64,000 nucleotides of DNA from Cladocopium goreaui (GCA_947184155.2 CAMXCT020000883.1:50001-114000); one strand, 5' to 3'. Shown: positions 46,361-58,975, counted from the first letter of the stretch. Program-made: numbers and translations. Notes: a model not told the origin generated them from the letters alone.

Positions 46361-46837
46361 GCCCGTGCCGCTGGGAGATTACCTCTCAATACCTCTCATA
46401 GCATCGCTAGGTGTGCATCGAATTGGCTACGTTGGCATCCAATCCTTTGAGGCCCGGTGAAGCTATAGAACTGTTTCTCCGAAATGGATGGGATGTCCCA
46501 TTTCTGGCTCCGTTGTATATTTGCACACATACACATCTTTTTATATCCCATAGGATCCATGTATGCCATATATGGTAATATTTACCATCAATATACCCCA
46601 GTCATGTTAGCATATATACCAGCACCATGGATCCTTAGGTCCTATGGGTATGATTATGTATATGTCCATGATAAGACATGGATTCCCCATGGTGTTTGTT
46701 TCTCATGTTGCATCGTTTACAGCTGGGCCCCCAGGGCCGTTGTTCAACACGGGGCGCCTGAGGTTCAACCGGCGGATGGACAAGATGAATCGTTGCCTCG
46801 GGCCATGACTTGCCATGGCCCTGGAAACAAAACCTGA
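46361..46837 (+). CDS. Two-exon 3' gene end, unrecognised
   Basis: Exon 46361-46456 (acceptor GGCACAG; PVPLGDYLSIPLIASLGVHR, IGYVGIQSFEA, donor CG|GTGAAG) and terminal exon 46723-46837 (acceptor TTTACAG; WAPRAVVQHGAPEVQPADGQ, DESLPRAMTCHGPGNKT, stop) join in frame. No family recognised. The preceding exon was not found; 46000-46110 also looks coding (FPLYLALTDGDRWRPTAPKF). Confidence 0.4.
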
Positions 46838-47500
46838 CGGGAGGATGATGGCGGATGGAAAGGTGCTATCTGGCAATATATGGCAATATTAAATCATTAA
46901 TATCCACCGTGGTACCCTTTGGTAATTTACTATTGAAGATATTGAAGCCATGGCGGCCATGGCCAAGAAATTTAGTAGTTATTTGAATACGAAATTTGAA
47001 TGCTGATTTGGAACCACAGTAGTTTTCATACTGCGTTTTATGTTTTGCCTGACCCCAGGTCCAGACCCTTGCTGTATCTGGGGTTGAGAATTCACATACT
47101 GTAGGCCATAGGATTTCAACATGCCAACCAGAAGATCATTTATGATCATTTATGTCATAAAAAGATCACCAAGACTACTAGTCACTACCAAGACCAAGAC
47201 ACTTTAATTAAGGCTAATGCGGCTAATGTGTCGCTTGTGTACCACTCCCAACGTTGATCAACATTGCAGGTCCGGCGCTGGCTTCAGCAGCATTTTACCA
47301 TGACAATATTCTGACGCCATGAGAGCCCGAAGGTATCCCAAAGCTGAGACTTCAGTATTCAATGCTTGATTCAATGTCTGATTCAATGCTTGATTCAATG
47401 CTTGATCAGGTTTGATCCATGTGTACACATCGCTTTTTTCCATCCCTTCAGCGCCATGTTTGATCCATGAGTCCCGAGCCTCGCTTTGATTGACGTCCAG
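46838..47500. other. Stretch without a supported gene
   Basis: Contains a fragment of the hairpin MITE left end (TACCCTTTGGTAATTTAC, 46914-46931) and a short tandem TTGATTCAATG repeat at about 47365-47405. A short coding-like piece (VRRWLQQHFTMTIF) follows an AG at 47270. Confidence 0.5.
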
Positions 47501-48738
47501 AAAGGCGGTGAAATGAGGCCCGCTGGCGAGGCTTCAATCGTGGTGGACTGTTTGGGGCGTAAGTTGCGGGGCCTGGTGAAGGTCCAACCCTTCGCTGGCG
47601 AAGGCGGCGAAGGTCCCCCGCAGTTCGCCAAGGAGCGGGTGCAGGTTGAAGCTGCGGATGACTTGTTGCCCTTGATCACTGGCACCAAAAAGTTGTACAT
47701 GACTGGAGCACCGGCTGGAGATGAGGAGATTATCTGCAGGGAACGAACTTTGGTGGCTCAGTGGTTGCAGAGAAAGTTGCAGCCCCAATTTGAAACTCCC
47801 ATTGAGGTCACCAGTGCGAGCGCCTCGCATCACGGCAAAGTCCTGGCGCGATTTGCTGGGTCAGAAGAGCCATCCAAGAGCTGGCAGCGATTTTACAGCA
47901 CTTTTCATATTGATCATAAGCAAAACACCGCTTCCATGGAGGAAGGGGTGCAAGTGAATGTGTGGTTGAACCTGTCGGAGCAACCCATCTCAGATTTCAA
48001 CCTGGGTTTTCTTCAGCGTGCGGGATGCATCATGGCAGGTGGAGAGTTGCCATTGCTGACGCAGGAGGATTTGGAAGAGGTGACCATTCGCTACCAGGCA
48101 GAACTCACCAAGGATCAGGTGCGGATCTTGATGTTTTATTTTGGTGTATCCTGGATATATGAACATGTTTTCCAATGCAGGTTCATTGAATGATATTCTA
48201 CGATATTCATGGATGGTTTTTGTCCTGATATGTCCGGATGCGAAATCGCAAGTAATGTCACATAGGGCTGATGTAGGCCTCGCAGATCATGCAAATGATG
48301 CGAAGTTACTTCGATGCTTTCAATAGACCCTGTGAGGCCTTGATCTTTCAGTCCACTGGTGCGCAATCCGTGGTGCACGGCTGCTTTCGCTTCCAGGATG
48401 TGGATCAATTGACCCACGCCCCTCGTTACTCCTTGGAGTTTCGCTTGCTCCTGCGACAGCTGCGAGTTTCGCTGCCGGAACCTTGCAGAGGCCACAACGG
48501 CCACAACGGCCACAACCACAGTTGAGACCTTGGAGACCTTGGAGACCTTGGATTCTGCTGCCAGGTGGAAGCTGTGATGTGAGGCCGGCCTGGGAGATCC
48601 TGGGAGACAATTCCTCAACGCGGCGCCGTGGCGCTGAAGAACACTGCTCTGAGGGATGGCCATGTGCACGTGACCCAGCTGCTAGAGGCGGCCCAGGAAT
48701 CAGGGATAGCAGCAACATCGATCATCTCAGATGTCTGA
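47501..48738 (+). CDS. Three-exon gene end, unrecognised conserved-looking protein
   Basis: Exons 47501-48118 (acceptor GACGTCCAG, donor CAG|GTGCGG), 48286 to about 48484 and 48584-48738 (TGA). The first is the longest exon in the window: KGGEMRPAGEASIVVDCLGR, LITGTKKLYMTGAPAGDEEI, ICRERTLVAQWLQRKLQPQF, FAGSEEPSKSWQRFYSTFHI, DHKQNTASMEEGVQVNVWLN, ELPLLTQEDLEEVTIRYQAE. The second reads IMQMMRSYFDAFNRPCEALI, FQSTGAQSVVHGCFRFQDVD, LRQLRVSLPEPC. The third reads TIPQRGAVALKNTALRDGHV, HVTQLLEAAQESGIAATSII, SDV. Exon 1 to 2 is phase 0. Exon 2 to 3 works with a GC donor. F-H-I-D-H followed by V-N-V-W-L-N-L loosely recalls iron/2-oxoglutarate oxygenases, but I do not claim the family. Confidence 0.6.
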
Positions 48739-48871
48739 GGGGACTATAGGGACTGTGACATGCCAAGATATGCCAAGACTCTGGCGAAGGAAAGAGACGC
48801 GCCATGGTTGTGAGGGCTTTTTCCATATCGCTCAGCATGAACCGCTTAAGGAATTAGATCCGGAAAAAAGA

Positions 48872-49073
48872 GGTCTGCAAGCATGGCAACGCAGCAGAGC
48901 TGCAACATGCTGCAACGAAGTTCACTAAGGTGCAAACATGTTGCAGATGCCGCGCTATTCTTCCAAAGACTGCTTAGCAAAGCAGTTGCGCAAGGCGAGG
49001 CTGGTGATTGCCATATGTTGCCATAGACTGGGCTGCAGCCGGCATGGCTGTCCATATCTGTATACAGACGCTG
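48872..49073 (+). CDS. Possible exon pair separated by 17 nt
   Basis: After AAAAGAG a frame reads VCKHGNAAELQHAATKFTK. From 48947 another reads MPRYSSKDCLAKQLRKARLV, IAICCHRLGCSRHGCPYLYT and ends at donor GCAG|GTAATT. Between them, 48930-48946 begins GT and ends AG and is only 17 nt. The first frame, if not spliced, stops shortly. Either reading may be wrong. Confidence 0.3.
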
Positions 49074-49286
49074 CAGGTAATTGTACTTATTGTGATGCCT
49101 TTCGGCATCATGCCATATGGGGTTGTCTCAAGATTTGGGACATTTTGGACCCCAAATCCATCCAAATCCTCTGGTTTGTCGATGGTTTGTCCTCATTGCA
49201 GTGAAATTTCTGGGGTGTCCCCCTTGCTTCGTGCAGATTCGTGCAGGCCACTGAGCTTTGTGATGGCTTTCAGATCCTGTAGGTCC

Positions 49287-49403
49287 GTAGGTCAGGATGC
49301 CTCTAGGGACTCTAGGGCTCCGCCTTTTCCTGTGCATAAACCGACAGCTGGTTGCGCGACCAGCTGCCCAGAATCGATCTGGGGCCGATTTAAAGAGCTT
49401 TGA
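49287..49403 (+). CDS. Possible terminal exon
   Basis: After GTCCGTAG a frame reads GQDASRDSRAPPFPVHKPTA, GCATSCPESIWGRFKEL and stops at 49401-49403. No family recognised. Confidence 0.3.
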   Translation, partial: VGQDASRDSRAPPFPVHKPTAGCATSCPESIWGRFKEL

Positions 49404-49519
49404 GGGAGGAACTGTAGGCCTCCATGTTTATCCAATTTTTGTGATGGTTGAAGATCATTAAAGATATTTGAAGATCATTGAAGGCAGTTCATAAGAGGTT
49501 CCTTCCATGCAGACGTGCC

Positions 49520-49829
49520 GGCAGAGTGAAATTTGAGACTCTGGCGACCTGCAATGACATGACAAAAACGAGTTGAAACGACTGGATCGATGGATTTTAG
49601 ATACAGCGGGTGCTGAATTTTCATGGGCCTTGTCAGTTTTTAAATCGATCTCAGCAACTACAGTAGCACCTAAGAATATTGTACTAGGATCCCTTGCAGT
49701 TCTGTGTTTAATCAGTACAAACCTTGCGCCATGTATCAGTTCTCTGTGGCGAGAACTTTCAGCAACAGTGAATCCAGACTGTTGCCCCACTGTTGCCTCA
49801 TACTCGCCAGCTCTATTCTTGTGTTTCAA
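49520..49829 (-). CDS. Possible minus-strand coding segment
   Basis: The minus strand reads GEYEATVGQQSGFTVAESSR, HRELIHGARFVLIKHRTARD, PSTIFLGATVVAEIDLKTDK and AHENSAPAVSKIHRSSRFNS. Hydrophilic and well balanced, more protein-like than the leucine/cysteine-rich forward frame over the same bases. Could be an exon or a decayed mobile-element reading frame. Boundaries unknown. Confidence 0.35.
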
Positions 49830-50039
49830 AAAGATGGCTGCCCCTGCGACTGTTTGCTGTGGTTATGAGCATTCGCCGCTGCTGCTCAATCTTATTTACA
49901 CCTGTTTGTTGCCAACATAAGCGCCGATTGCAGATTGCAGTGTCCACTTTGGTCATTTCCATCCTGAATTTCGTTGCCATCCAATGGGTGATGAACGAAG
50001 AATCTATGGACAGAAGATCATGACTGATGAGGATTCAAC

Positions 50040-50577
50040 CATTTTGTTTGAGTTGTCCACCCTATGACTGGGATGATCCAAATTTGACCAGCATATTTTC
50101 GGTTTTTTTTTGGAGGGCCTAGCCACCAGATGATCTTGTTGGATTGGTGGATCCATGTTTCGTTTGAGCTCAAGCTGATTGACTGGCCGCCTGATTCTCC
50201 CGCGAAAAGGACGGGGACCTTCCCCTTTCCGTAGAGTAAAATGGGAAACCCAACATGAATAGATGCAATAAGTGTGCAATGTACAAAACCGGGGTATTTT
50301 AGATATTTTCAAACTAGGAGGATGGGATTTTTCTATGGATTGTTCAACCATCTTTTGGATGGTCTTTCACAGATATTTTGGAGGTTGGAGGTCTCTTGGG
50401 ACCACCAGGCCATTTTGAATCGTGGCATATCGTGGCACTGCATGTCTCTTAGCCGATTCTCGCAGAAATTGAATGATGATACAATGTGGGGCCCCCGAAT
50501 GATAGCTAAGTTGGTGAACATAACTCCAATAACTATGGTTTACGGCTTACAATACTTACAACTACAGTTAATGGGGT
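50040..50577. other. Stretch without a supported gene
   Basis: No exon or repeat supported before the palindrome-rich element. Confidence 0.4.
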
Positions 50578-51952
50578 GACGAATTATAGAACGGAAGTTG
50601 AGGAGGACGAAGGTACGGTTATTTACCGTACCCTGTTGTTCTATAATTCTGTTTTCCTCGGAAGGTATGAAAAAAAAATGTATCTGATCTTCCTCCTATT
50701 TTTTTTCGTCGTTCTATAATTCTTGTCGGAGCGCTGTTGTTCTATAATTCTGTTTTCCCCCATTTTTCTCACATTTCCCATTTTCGTTCTATAATTATGT
50801 TTCCCGGGCCCCGTTCTATAATTAATTTTTCCGTCGAACGGAAAAATTAATTATAGAACGGAAAAATCAATTATAGAATTATAGAACCTCTTCCGGGGTC
50901 CCAGAAATCCTATAAAATCACCATGAAATCTAAGAAAATCACCGTGAAATCCCATAAAATTACCATGAAATCCCATAAAATTACCATGAAATCTTATAAA
51001 ATCACCATGAAATCTAAGAAAATCACCTGGTAAATGTGGGAAAAATGGGGGAACACAGAATTATAGAACGGAAGTTGAGGAGTACGAAGGTACGGTTATT
51101 TACCGTACCCTGTTGTTCTATAATTCTGTTTTCCTCGGAAGGTAGAAAAAAAACGTATCTGAATTTACTCCTAGCTTTTCTCGTCGTTCTATAATTCTTG
51201 TCGGAGCGCTATTGTTCTATAATTCTGTTTCCCCCCATTTTTCCCACATTTCCCATTATCCTCATGTTACAGCATCCTCATTTTATCCTCGTTTCCTCAT
51301 CAAATCCTCATTTTATCATCATTTTATCTTCATTTCCTTATCAAATCCTCATTAAATCCTCATTAAATCTGCATTTTATCCTCATTTCCTCATCAAATCC
51401 CCATTAAATCCTCATTTTATCCGCGTTTTATTATCATTTCCTCATCAAATCCTCATTTTATCTTCATTTTATCTTCATTTTATCTTCATTTTCTCATCAA
51501 ATCCTCATTAAATCCTGATTAAATCCTCATTTTATGTTCATTTTATCTTTATTTTATCATCATTTCCTCATCAAATCCTCATTTTATCTTCATTTTCCTC
51601 ATTTTATCCTCATTTTATCCTCGTTTCCTCATCAAATCTTCATTTTATCTGCATTTTATCTTCATTTCCTCATCAAATCCTCATTAAATCCTCATTAAAT
51701 CTTCATTTTATAGATTGTATATGATATACTGTATATGTACAAATATGCAGTAAATATCATGTCAGTGCCAGAAATTATAGAACGGAGCCAGGAGGACAAA
51801 AGTACTGTAAAATACCGTACCTTTGTCCTCCTCCCCGTTCTATAATTAAATTTCCCGACTCCGCTCCGAATCGGAACCCGGAGGAGGACAAAGGTACGGT
51901 ATTTTACCGTACTTTTGTCCTCCTGGCTCCGTTCTATAATTCTGGCACTGAC
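50578..51952 (-). mobile_element. Palindrome-rich repeat element, copy 2 (inverted)
   Basis: Same architecture as 8137-9709 but reversed. The 192-bp end palindrome is at 51761-51952, ending TTCTGGCACTGAC. The AAAATGAGGAT-like array (as its complement, ATTTTATCCTC) is at about 51250-51710, followed by two ~210-bp modules and the TTTTATGGGATTTCATGG array (complement) at about 50905-51025. The left end lacks the CAGTGCC tip (GTGACGAATTATAGAACGG), so it is truncated or diverged. One module fewer than copy 1. Confidence 0.8.
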
Positions 51953-52476
51953 TGCAAACTAAAACCACTCATAGCCGGGGGGCACCACATTGTGGGCTGC
52001 TCCATTTTGCATTTTTGGACCAGACCACTCTGTTGATGTTCGAACTTGTCGTATTTGGTTTTGAAGAGCCCATCCGCCCTACAGTAGCTACTCGACACCC
52101 ACTTGGAACGTCTGGTTTGAGCACTGGATTTGCTGGTTCTTGAGTTTTGTCAACGGGGTGATTTCTTCAAAACCACCAAATTTGATGATTTATGATCAGT
52201 TTTCCATATCATTTGGTGGCCAAAACTGGGGTGTTCCCAAGGTTCGAGGCACACCTACATATATGATCGACTGTGGCATCAGTGATGATGTTTGGTTGGT
52301 GGTTTCATTCGTTTCGTTCATTTACGCCCATGTGTGTGCATATATAGTCCATATATAGATAGATCTTCCAATTTTTAATCCTTGTTTGGCAATCTAAGAC
52401 GGAAATGATCCACCTCCTGTTTTCCCAGTAAAAATGGTTGTTTTCGACTGCCAGATTTGATGAAAAGAGGAGCATT

Positions 52477-52540
52477 CAAACATATTCAAACATATTCAAA
52501 CATATTCAAACATATCCAAACATATTCAAACATATTCAAT
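52477..52540 (+). repeat. ACATATTCAA tandem repeat
   Basis: Six to seven copies of a 10-bp unit CATATTCAAA. Confidence 0.9.
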
Positions 52541-52564
52541 CGGACTGTTATATTTTCATGCCCC

Positions 52565-52736
52565 CATTAGCCAGCAGCTTCCGAATGTGTGTCCGCTACA
52601 TTTTCTGCAGGAGAAATGTTGTCTTCCATCGTGCGACGTTTGCCGGTGCAGGTCTCTCAACGGAAAATGTGGGTGGCTGTCAACGCCCTCCCCGGCGGTC
52701 AGTTGGAGAAAAAGAGAGTATCCTGTTTATGAAGCT
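52565..52736 (+). CDS. Coding-like island, frame ambiguous
   Basis: All three forward frames are open. The most protein-like is SECVSATFSAGEMLSSIVRR, LPVQVSQRKMWVAVNALPGG, QLEKKRVSCL, stop at about 52736. A cysteine-rich alternative (EKCCLPSCDVCRCRSLNGKC) lies between CTGCAG and donor GCG|GTCAGT. Confidence 0.3.
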
Positions 52737-53014
52737 ATCAAATATGGGAACCAAGTATATAGCCTATAGTAACCCATGGTAACCCCAAGAATCGGTAGAT
52801 GATGGTATAGGCAAGCATCCAACATAGAGGATTCACGATCAGTCCAACATGTTGTAACAATATTTCTGGATATTTCTGTGATATGAGGCAACACTATTTC
52901 TGGGATACAAGGCAATGCAACAATATTTCTGGGATATGAGGCACCTTTAGGTTTTGACCCACTGCTATCTACCAAGACACTCTTGAAATTGGCGTCCAGC
53001 GGACACGACTACAG

Positions 53015-53530
53015 AGTGTGAGAGAGAGAGAGAGAGAGCAAGAAAGGAGGAAGAACATATTTGAAGGATAGGGCTGGACAATTTACCACTGCTAAATTCT
53101 ACTGCTTGGTGAAACAACAATTTTGGACACCCCACCTGTATATCTGGCGCTTCATTCTAAATATATCCTGGTCGGTGGTTCACCCAGCACTCAACAAGAC
53201 GTGTGACTTTCGGTGACTAAGAAGCCACTCAGAAGCTCATGCATTCGAAACATCAGTTGGAATTTTCAGATGCAATCCAGTAAAGTCTATGCAACAGACT
53301 GTGTTGGGAAAGGGGCATCTGAATGTCATCATCCCAAATGACAGCACAGACATCTATATTGGATTATACCTAGATAGCAAATGATAGTAATGTAACTGAT
53401 TGCAATTCATTCATAGGTTTTAGTAAATATAACAGCAATCAAAAGAAGAACACATGTTTCTTAGTAGGACTTACAAAGATATTATAGCAACATAAGAAAA
53501 GAACATGTTTGACATGACATGAGTCGTGTA
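53015..53530. other. Stretch without a supported gene
   Basis: A (GA)n run at 53019-53038; nothing else supported. Confidence 0.4.
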
Positions 53531-53534
53531 TTCT

Positions 53535-53690
53535 TGCTGGATGGACGCCGAAGTTCTGGAAGTCCAGCACCATTGGGACCATGCTGCCGCCGCGTCTGCC
53601 GGCTGCTGCACGATCACCGTCATCCTCCGCCCTGCGAGGCAGTGGAGGCAGTGGAGGCATTGGAGGCAGCGTGGGATTTCATGGGGACAT
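53535..53690 (+). CDS. Coding-like island, frame ambiguous
   Basis: GC-rich. One frame reads MDAEVLEVQHHWDHAAAASA, GCCTITVILRPAR, another LLHDHRHPPPCEAVEAVEAL. It ends in a short GCAGTGGAG repeat. Not assignable. Confidence 0.2.
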
Positions 53691-54137
53691 GTAATGACAT
53701 GTACAAGTTTTCCATATTTTTTTTTTCAAACAACTTTTAGGTTTATGAATCGTTAAATGGGGACAAATTTGGATCAGTTGACCAGCTGAAAATCGGGATG
53801 CGGGGACCAACAAAAAACCGACAAACAGTTGATATCAGGGGTATGGATAGCCCCTACAGATTCCCAACAGTTTGAACACTGATTTCCAATCCGTTGGAAT
53901 TGTGGGCGTGAAATTCTCAGAACCGATCTGCTTGGGGAGGGGAACTGGGATGATGTTTTCTGTCGGACGAAACAGTCAGCTGAGCAGTGGCTGCGGTCTA
54001 CCCCTGTTGGTTGATGATTACGGGGGTCATACTACTATCTTGGGGTTGTCAGTACGGGAACCTCCATCAATACAGCAGTAAAATTAATGACATCTCAGGA
54101 TTTGAACACAGCTTAGTTGCTCTCAGTTTCTGCCCAG

Positions 54138-57100
54138 GTGCTCCGAAGGCTCGCACTTCAGCCAGGACGCCTCAAGTCCAGCCGACGGAGTCAGGTGGCT
54201 GCGATGGCCATGGCCAGGTGACGGAGGTCATGGAGACTGAGTTGGATCAAATCCAGTCAGAGATCACGCGGCTGCAGGCGGAGAATGCCTCTCTGAGGCA
54301 GTTGCTGAAAGCAAGGCCTAGGTCGTGGAAAGCTCTTCTGGAGGAGTTACCCAATGGATATGATGTGGCACCGGACCATTTGCAGATCCAGTGCTTAAAG
54401 GAAGAACTCTGCAACACAGTGGAGCGGAGACGCAGGCTGGAGCACGCGGTGCGGGCGCGACACCAGGGCTTGCAGCGGGCGATGTGTTCTGAAGGAAGGG
54501 CGCCTGGGCTTGAGCTGTCGACGTGTTTGCATAGGGTTTTCTTATTGTCCCTCTTGGGAAAGATGATCCCAGGCGGCCGAAACCAAGTGCTTGTGTGTGC
54601 CCTTCCAGCTATTTTCAGTGTGGCGGAGCTTTGCTTTCGCGCACGAAACGGCAGAATTAGGTGTAACACTAGGTCACTAGGTAGTCGTGCTTGAAGAAAC
54701 AAGGTAGGTATTATATATAAGATCAAATACTTTAAGATGCAGGAAAGTAAGCGGCGTTGGAAAACGAGGTCAGTGATCAAAACGAGGTCAGGAATGGAAA
54801 CCAAGCTAGAGTCCGCTTCGTGCTTGTAGTAACCCCAAATCATTTCTGTTGCTCACATATGTCTCCATCAGCGGTTTTGTGGATTTGTCCAAAAGGTCCC
54901 AACCAACTATCCCAAACCAGTGCCCAGTGACATCTAGTGAATCTAGTGACATGTTACTAGTATGAAGCAAAAGCGGAAAACGATGGGCAAAATTGGGCAA
55001 ATGACCCAAGGAATCCCTGCAGCAAGCGCTGGCAGATGGAGCTGCTATGGTGGAAGCGGAGCGCTTACAGGAGCAAAGTGGCCATGAGGCCGGCCGCAGC
55101 CAATCCAGGGGCCGTCGGCCCAGCCCTGGTGGGCACCATGGGGTTCCTCAACCGCGAAGATCGTGGCGTCTTGGCGGCCCTGGTTGATGGTGTCTATGAG
55201 AGCCATCGGGCCATCGGGCCATACGGCTAAATCATGATGGTTAATGTTAATGATGGTTAATTCATGAAAAGCTATGGTTAAAATTAGTGGTTCCACACTG
55301 TGATCTTCATGAATTTTCCTGGCTCTGCGAGTCTGTGCGGCTTGGCCTTGCCACTCCAAACAGGACAGCTTCTGAAGTGCTTGATGTGGAGCAGCTCGTC
55401 TTTGACACCGCCATGTCCTTGATGGCCGTTGATGGCTGGGCACAGCAATTGGCTGCGCGTTTGCGTGTGGCCTCCAGAGACCTCCTGCGCCATGCGCGGG
55501 ACCTACCCGAAAGTAAAGTCTCCACTGCTGCTCTGCGCAGGAAACTGCGGCGACACCAGGTCTTTCATCAGACGGCAGTGGTTGGTGCAGAAATGCAGGA
55601 GACAGGGCCTGTTGCTCAGGCGGCTGATGGCGGCTGGCATTTGTTTGTGTGGGTGGATGTGATGTTCCTTTCCAATCCGTTTTGTTTGCTCGAGATTCAA
55701 CTTGTAGATGGCAGATATTTCAGAGATGAAAGTTCGAAACATGTGAGCATCACAGCTCCCTGGAATTGTGCTCGCATTTCTGCATGGGTGATTTGATCAG
55801 ATGGCATCAGCAGCGATTGTTTTCAGTACTTTAGGATGCTCATCTACATCACCATATTTGTCTGGTTGTTGGTTTCAAAATGTTTTATTTTCCATAATAT
55901 GTGGGATAATCCTTCCCATTGACTTTCATATTTATCAAGATGGTTAAATCCACCAACCAGTTGTAAGTAGTGCAGTGCATGCTCTTTTTGATGGACACAT
56001 TCCTCCTTCCCGTAGAGTGGGGAAATATGGGATAGCCAGATGTAATCAGAATTAATCAGATCAATCATCGAAGCAAGATATGGGATAATCAGATGTTATC
56101 AGATGATATATCGCAACCCCCCCATCAGGGTAGGAAAGTAATTTATCACAATTCTCTTGGATGGGAATTTGTTTTTCATTTTTTTTTGGGAGTTACTATG
56201 ATCATCTATTCCGTCCAGTAAACAAACGCGGCAATTGAAACTCACCCGCTTGCAGATGTTGCCACTTTTGAATTAGCGGAGGGTATTATAGTTTCGATTC
56301 GTGATTTTCGGTGAAATGTTGATAACTCACATGGAATATGAATCAATATGATGGATATTGATGGATCATGTTAGAGTTTCCTAATGATCATCTATTAAAA
56401 TGGGTGATTTTCCCTCCTAGAAACCTCCATTTATAGCTGAAATCTCAAACTAACACGCCAGGCTCCGGTGGAACTGCCCAACGCCGTGTTGAAAGCCTTG
56501 GGGGAAGCCTTGGAGGTTTCGGTTCGGGGATGGATGGGTTTTTCCCCTGGTTTTTCCCAGCTGTGTTTGCTCCATTGGAGGATGGTTAAAAAATGTTAAA
56601 AATCGATGATTACCGAATATTGAGGGTTTAGGGTGATATAAAAAACCACATGGTTTGAGTTTGATGTTTTTTTTTTTGCATTGGGTTCGATGATATTTTC
56701 CATTAAGGATCGTTTTCCCCATTCTAATCTATAGTAAGATGATTTTTTTCCAGCTGAAAGGCTGAAGCCTTCATATTGATGGAAATTTTCCAGCCACGGC
56801 AATGATGATGACACGTTTCGGGTAGGGAAAATAGGGGTAACATGGGGTAACTATAATTAGAAATCCATGGGGTTTATAGTAGTTATAGTAGTAGTCATAG
56901 CATGTATAGGCATAGGGTTCCTATACTTATAGTTAACCCAATTACTATAGCCGTAATGAGTTCCTATAATTCGGTTTATAATCGTGGGCAGTGATAGGAG
57001 AACTATACCATAATTATAATATTATGAGAACATGGATGATTTACCATCGGGATCCGTTGGGTAATTTTTGTTAACTGGAAGCCATGGCCCAGGAATATTT

Positions 57101-58164
57101 CGATGATTTTACCTGCCAATTTAATGGTGACTTTCCATGGATTCCATAACGATTTCAAAATTTTCAAATTGCAAGAGGGTATCTGCTTGCAACCAGTTAA
57201 ACATGATTGATGGACATTTGATATGACTAACCACTGGGCAAGTGACATGTCCATCCCATCATATTTCCAGGTATGCCGATGGCACCCTGCAACAATCTGA
57301 CAGTTTCCATGGTATTGACCCGCCCAATAGAATCAAATAGACATATAATTTATCATCTTCAAACAGATAGAGAATTGTGATTTATTGCATGTTATACCAT
57401 GTTATACCTTTCTTTTTTTGGTACTATATTTCAAGAGATACTTCAACAAAAACAAGGGCTGCCATGGCCACATGATCCGGATGAATTAGATCTCGGGAAT
57501 CGTAATCCATAGCTGGGCCGTATGATATCAGCGATTTTGTCAGGTTTGTGAAGAATCAGAATTCAGATTCATATGGCTTTATCATCAATCAATGATCAAA
57601 AATCCTCCATTCACAATAATCTATAGAATCTATAGATCAGTTTCCCATTCAAACCTCTAACAAAAAGGGGCATTTCTGGATGATATCCGCATCATCATCA
57701 GCATCAATTAATAATCTGAGACTTTGGGATAAATTTAGAGACTACCATGATCTCCAATCACTCCCATCCATCATCCTTCCATAGTTGGTGAACTCCTCCA
57801 ATTCCTCACGATCAACCCCATTTATGAGCTTTAGTCTGCCCTCCGGGAATCATAACGTAGCAATCGAACCTCCCTCATTTATAATACCCTCTGGTAAACG
57901 TTTACATAATTATGGAAAATCACCATGTTTAAGGGGAAAACTCACTATTTCTATGGCCATTTTCAATAGCTTTTTGTATGTTTTACCAGAGGGTATAATA
58001 TTTATAGATGATTTTCCCAGCTAGAAACCGCCATTTTTGGGGGATTTCCCGGCCAGCCAAACTCTGCCGTCCCGCGAGAGGCGGCCAAGAGCGAGCGTGC
58101 AGCGAGGCAGGAAGTGGAGACGTTGGTGGCAAGGTCTCTGGAGCTTTTGGCACCATGTCTTTGA
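54138..58164 (+). CDS. Coiled-coil protein gene, several exons
   Basis: Exon 54138 to about 54500 (acceptor CTGCCCAG) encodes a coiled coil, VMETELDQIQSEITRLQAEN, ASLRQLLKA, then LKEELCNTVERRRRLEHAVR. Further exons: 55023-55080 (QALADGAAMVEAERLQEQS), about 55100-55175 (PGAVGPALVGTMGFLNREDR), 55332-55559 (acceptor CTGCGAG; EVLDVEQLVFDTAMSLMAVD, GWAQQLAARLRVASRDLLRH, SKVSTAALRRKLRRHQ, donor CAG|GTCTTT), 56462-56515 (APVELPNAVLKALGEALE, both splice sites good) and terminal 58057-58164 (PNSAVPREAAKSERAARQEV, ETLVARSLELLAPCL, stop). The last three join in phase 0. The piece at 55023-55175 is frameshifted unless a 19-nt stretch is removed. Helical throughout; family unknown. It may be more than one gene. 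Confidence 0.5.
56516..57884. other. Probable long intron
   Basis: No exon seen. Contains a decayed hairpin element at about 57035-57181 (GGGTAATTTTTGTTAACTGG … GCAAGAGGGTA). Confidence 0.4.
57885..57995. mobile_element. Hairpin MITE copy, GTAAACGTTTAC sub-type
   Basis: Starts TACCCTCTGGTAAACGTTTA and ends GTTTTACCAGAGGGTA. TA on both sides. Ends 61 bp before the terminal exon at 58057, inside the inferred intron. Confidence 0.9.
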
Positions 58165-58975
58165 ACTCCAGATGAACTCCTCCAAATCGGAGATCATCTG
58201 AGATCATATAGAGAAATCATCCGAAAAATCTAGAATTCGAGATATATGGTGATAATCATAGGCTTTCAAAAAAATACGGGAACCATCAAATCCATTCATA
58301 TTCCCCAGTGAAAATTGTGATTTTTGGGTACACCCCGTTTTCAGACGCACTTATTTTGAAGCTGCCAATTGAGCAGCGGCTGCGAAACCACGGTTGGTGT
58401 TTAAGCTTAATTCGGGGGTGGTAATATATATATATATATATTTGCGATATTATCATGAATCATAATTATCCACGAGCTGGGAACCCCTATTGACATCTGT
58501 TAACCATTGTTAACCAACGAGGTGAGCTGCCAATCTAGCTTGATGCCCTGCAAATACATTGGAACATTCTGGAATCATTCTCAGTTTTTGAGAACAAAGC
58601 TGACTATGCCGAAGGACACGACAACGATAGCACTAGAGATCCCAAGCATTTCATGTCGTCATGAGTGGTCGGATACACACGTATGCGGGTATAGATATGT
58701 ATTCAGGTGCATCTTTACATGCATGTGTGGTTTCTTGCTGTGTCTAGACTATTTGTCCATTTATCATCATTTATCCATCTATCCATTCATCCATCTACCC
58801 TCTAGTAATTGCGATACTTAAGGCCAAAGATACGGACCTCTGGTAATCCAACAGTTTGCTATGGAAAATGGACCATTTCGCTCGAGGATTTCCATGATTT
58901 CCCGACTATGCCGAGGCAGATTGGGCAACAACCCTTTGGGCTGCCAGAGCCGCTTGGTGGATGTGACGTTGTATC
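58165..58975. other. Stretch without a supported gene
   Basis: A TATATA run near 58425-58445 and a short CATCTATCCATT repeat near 58760-58800. No exon supported. Confidence 0.4.
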
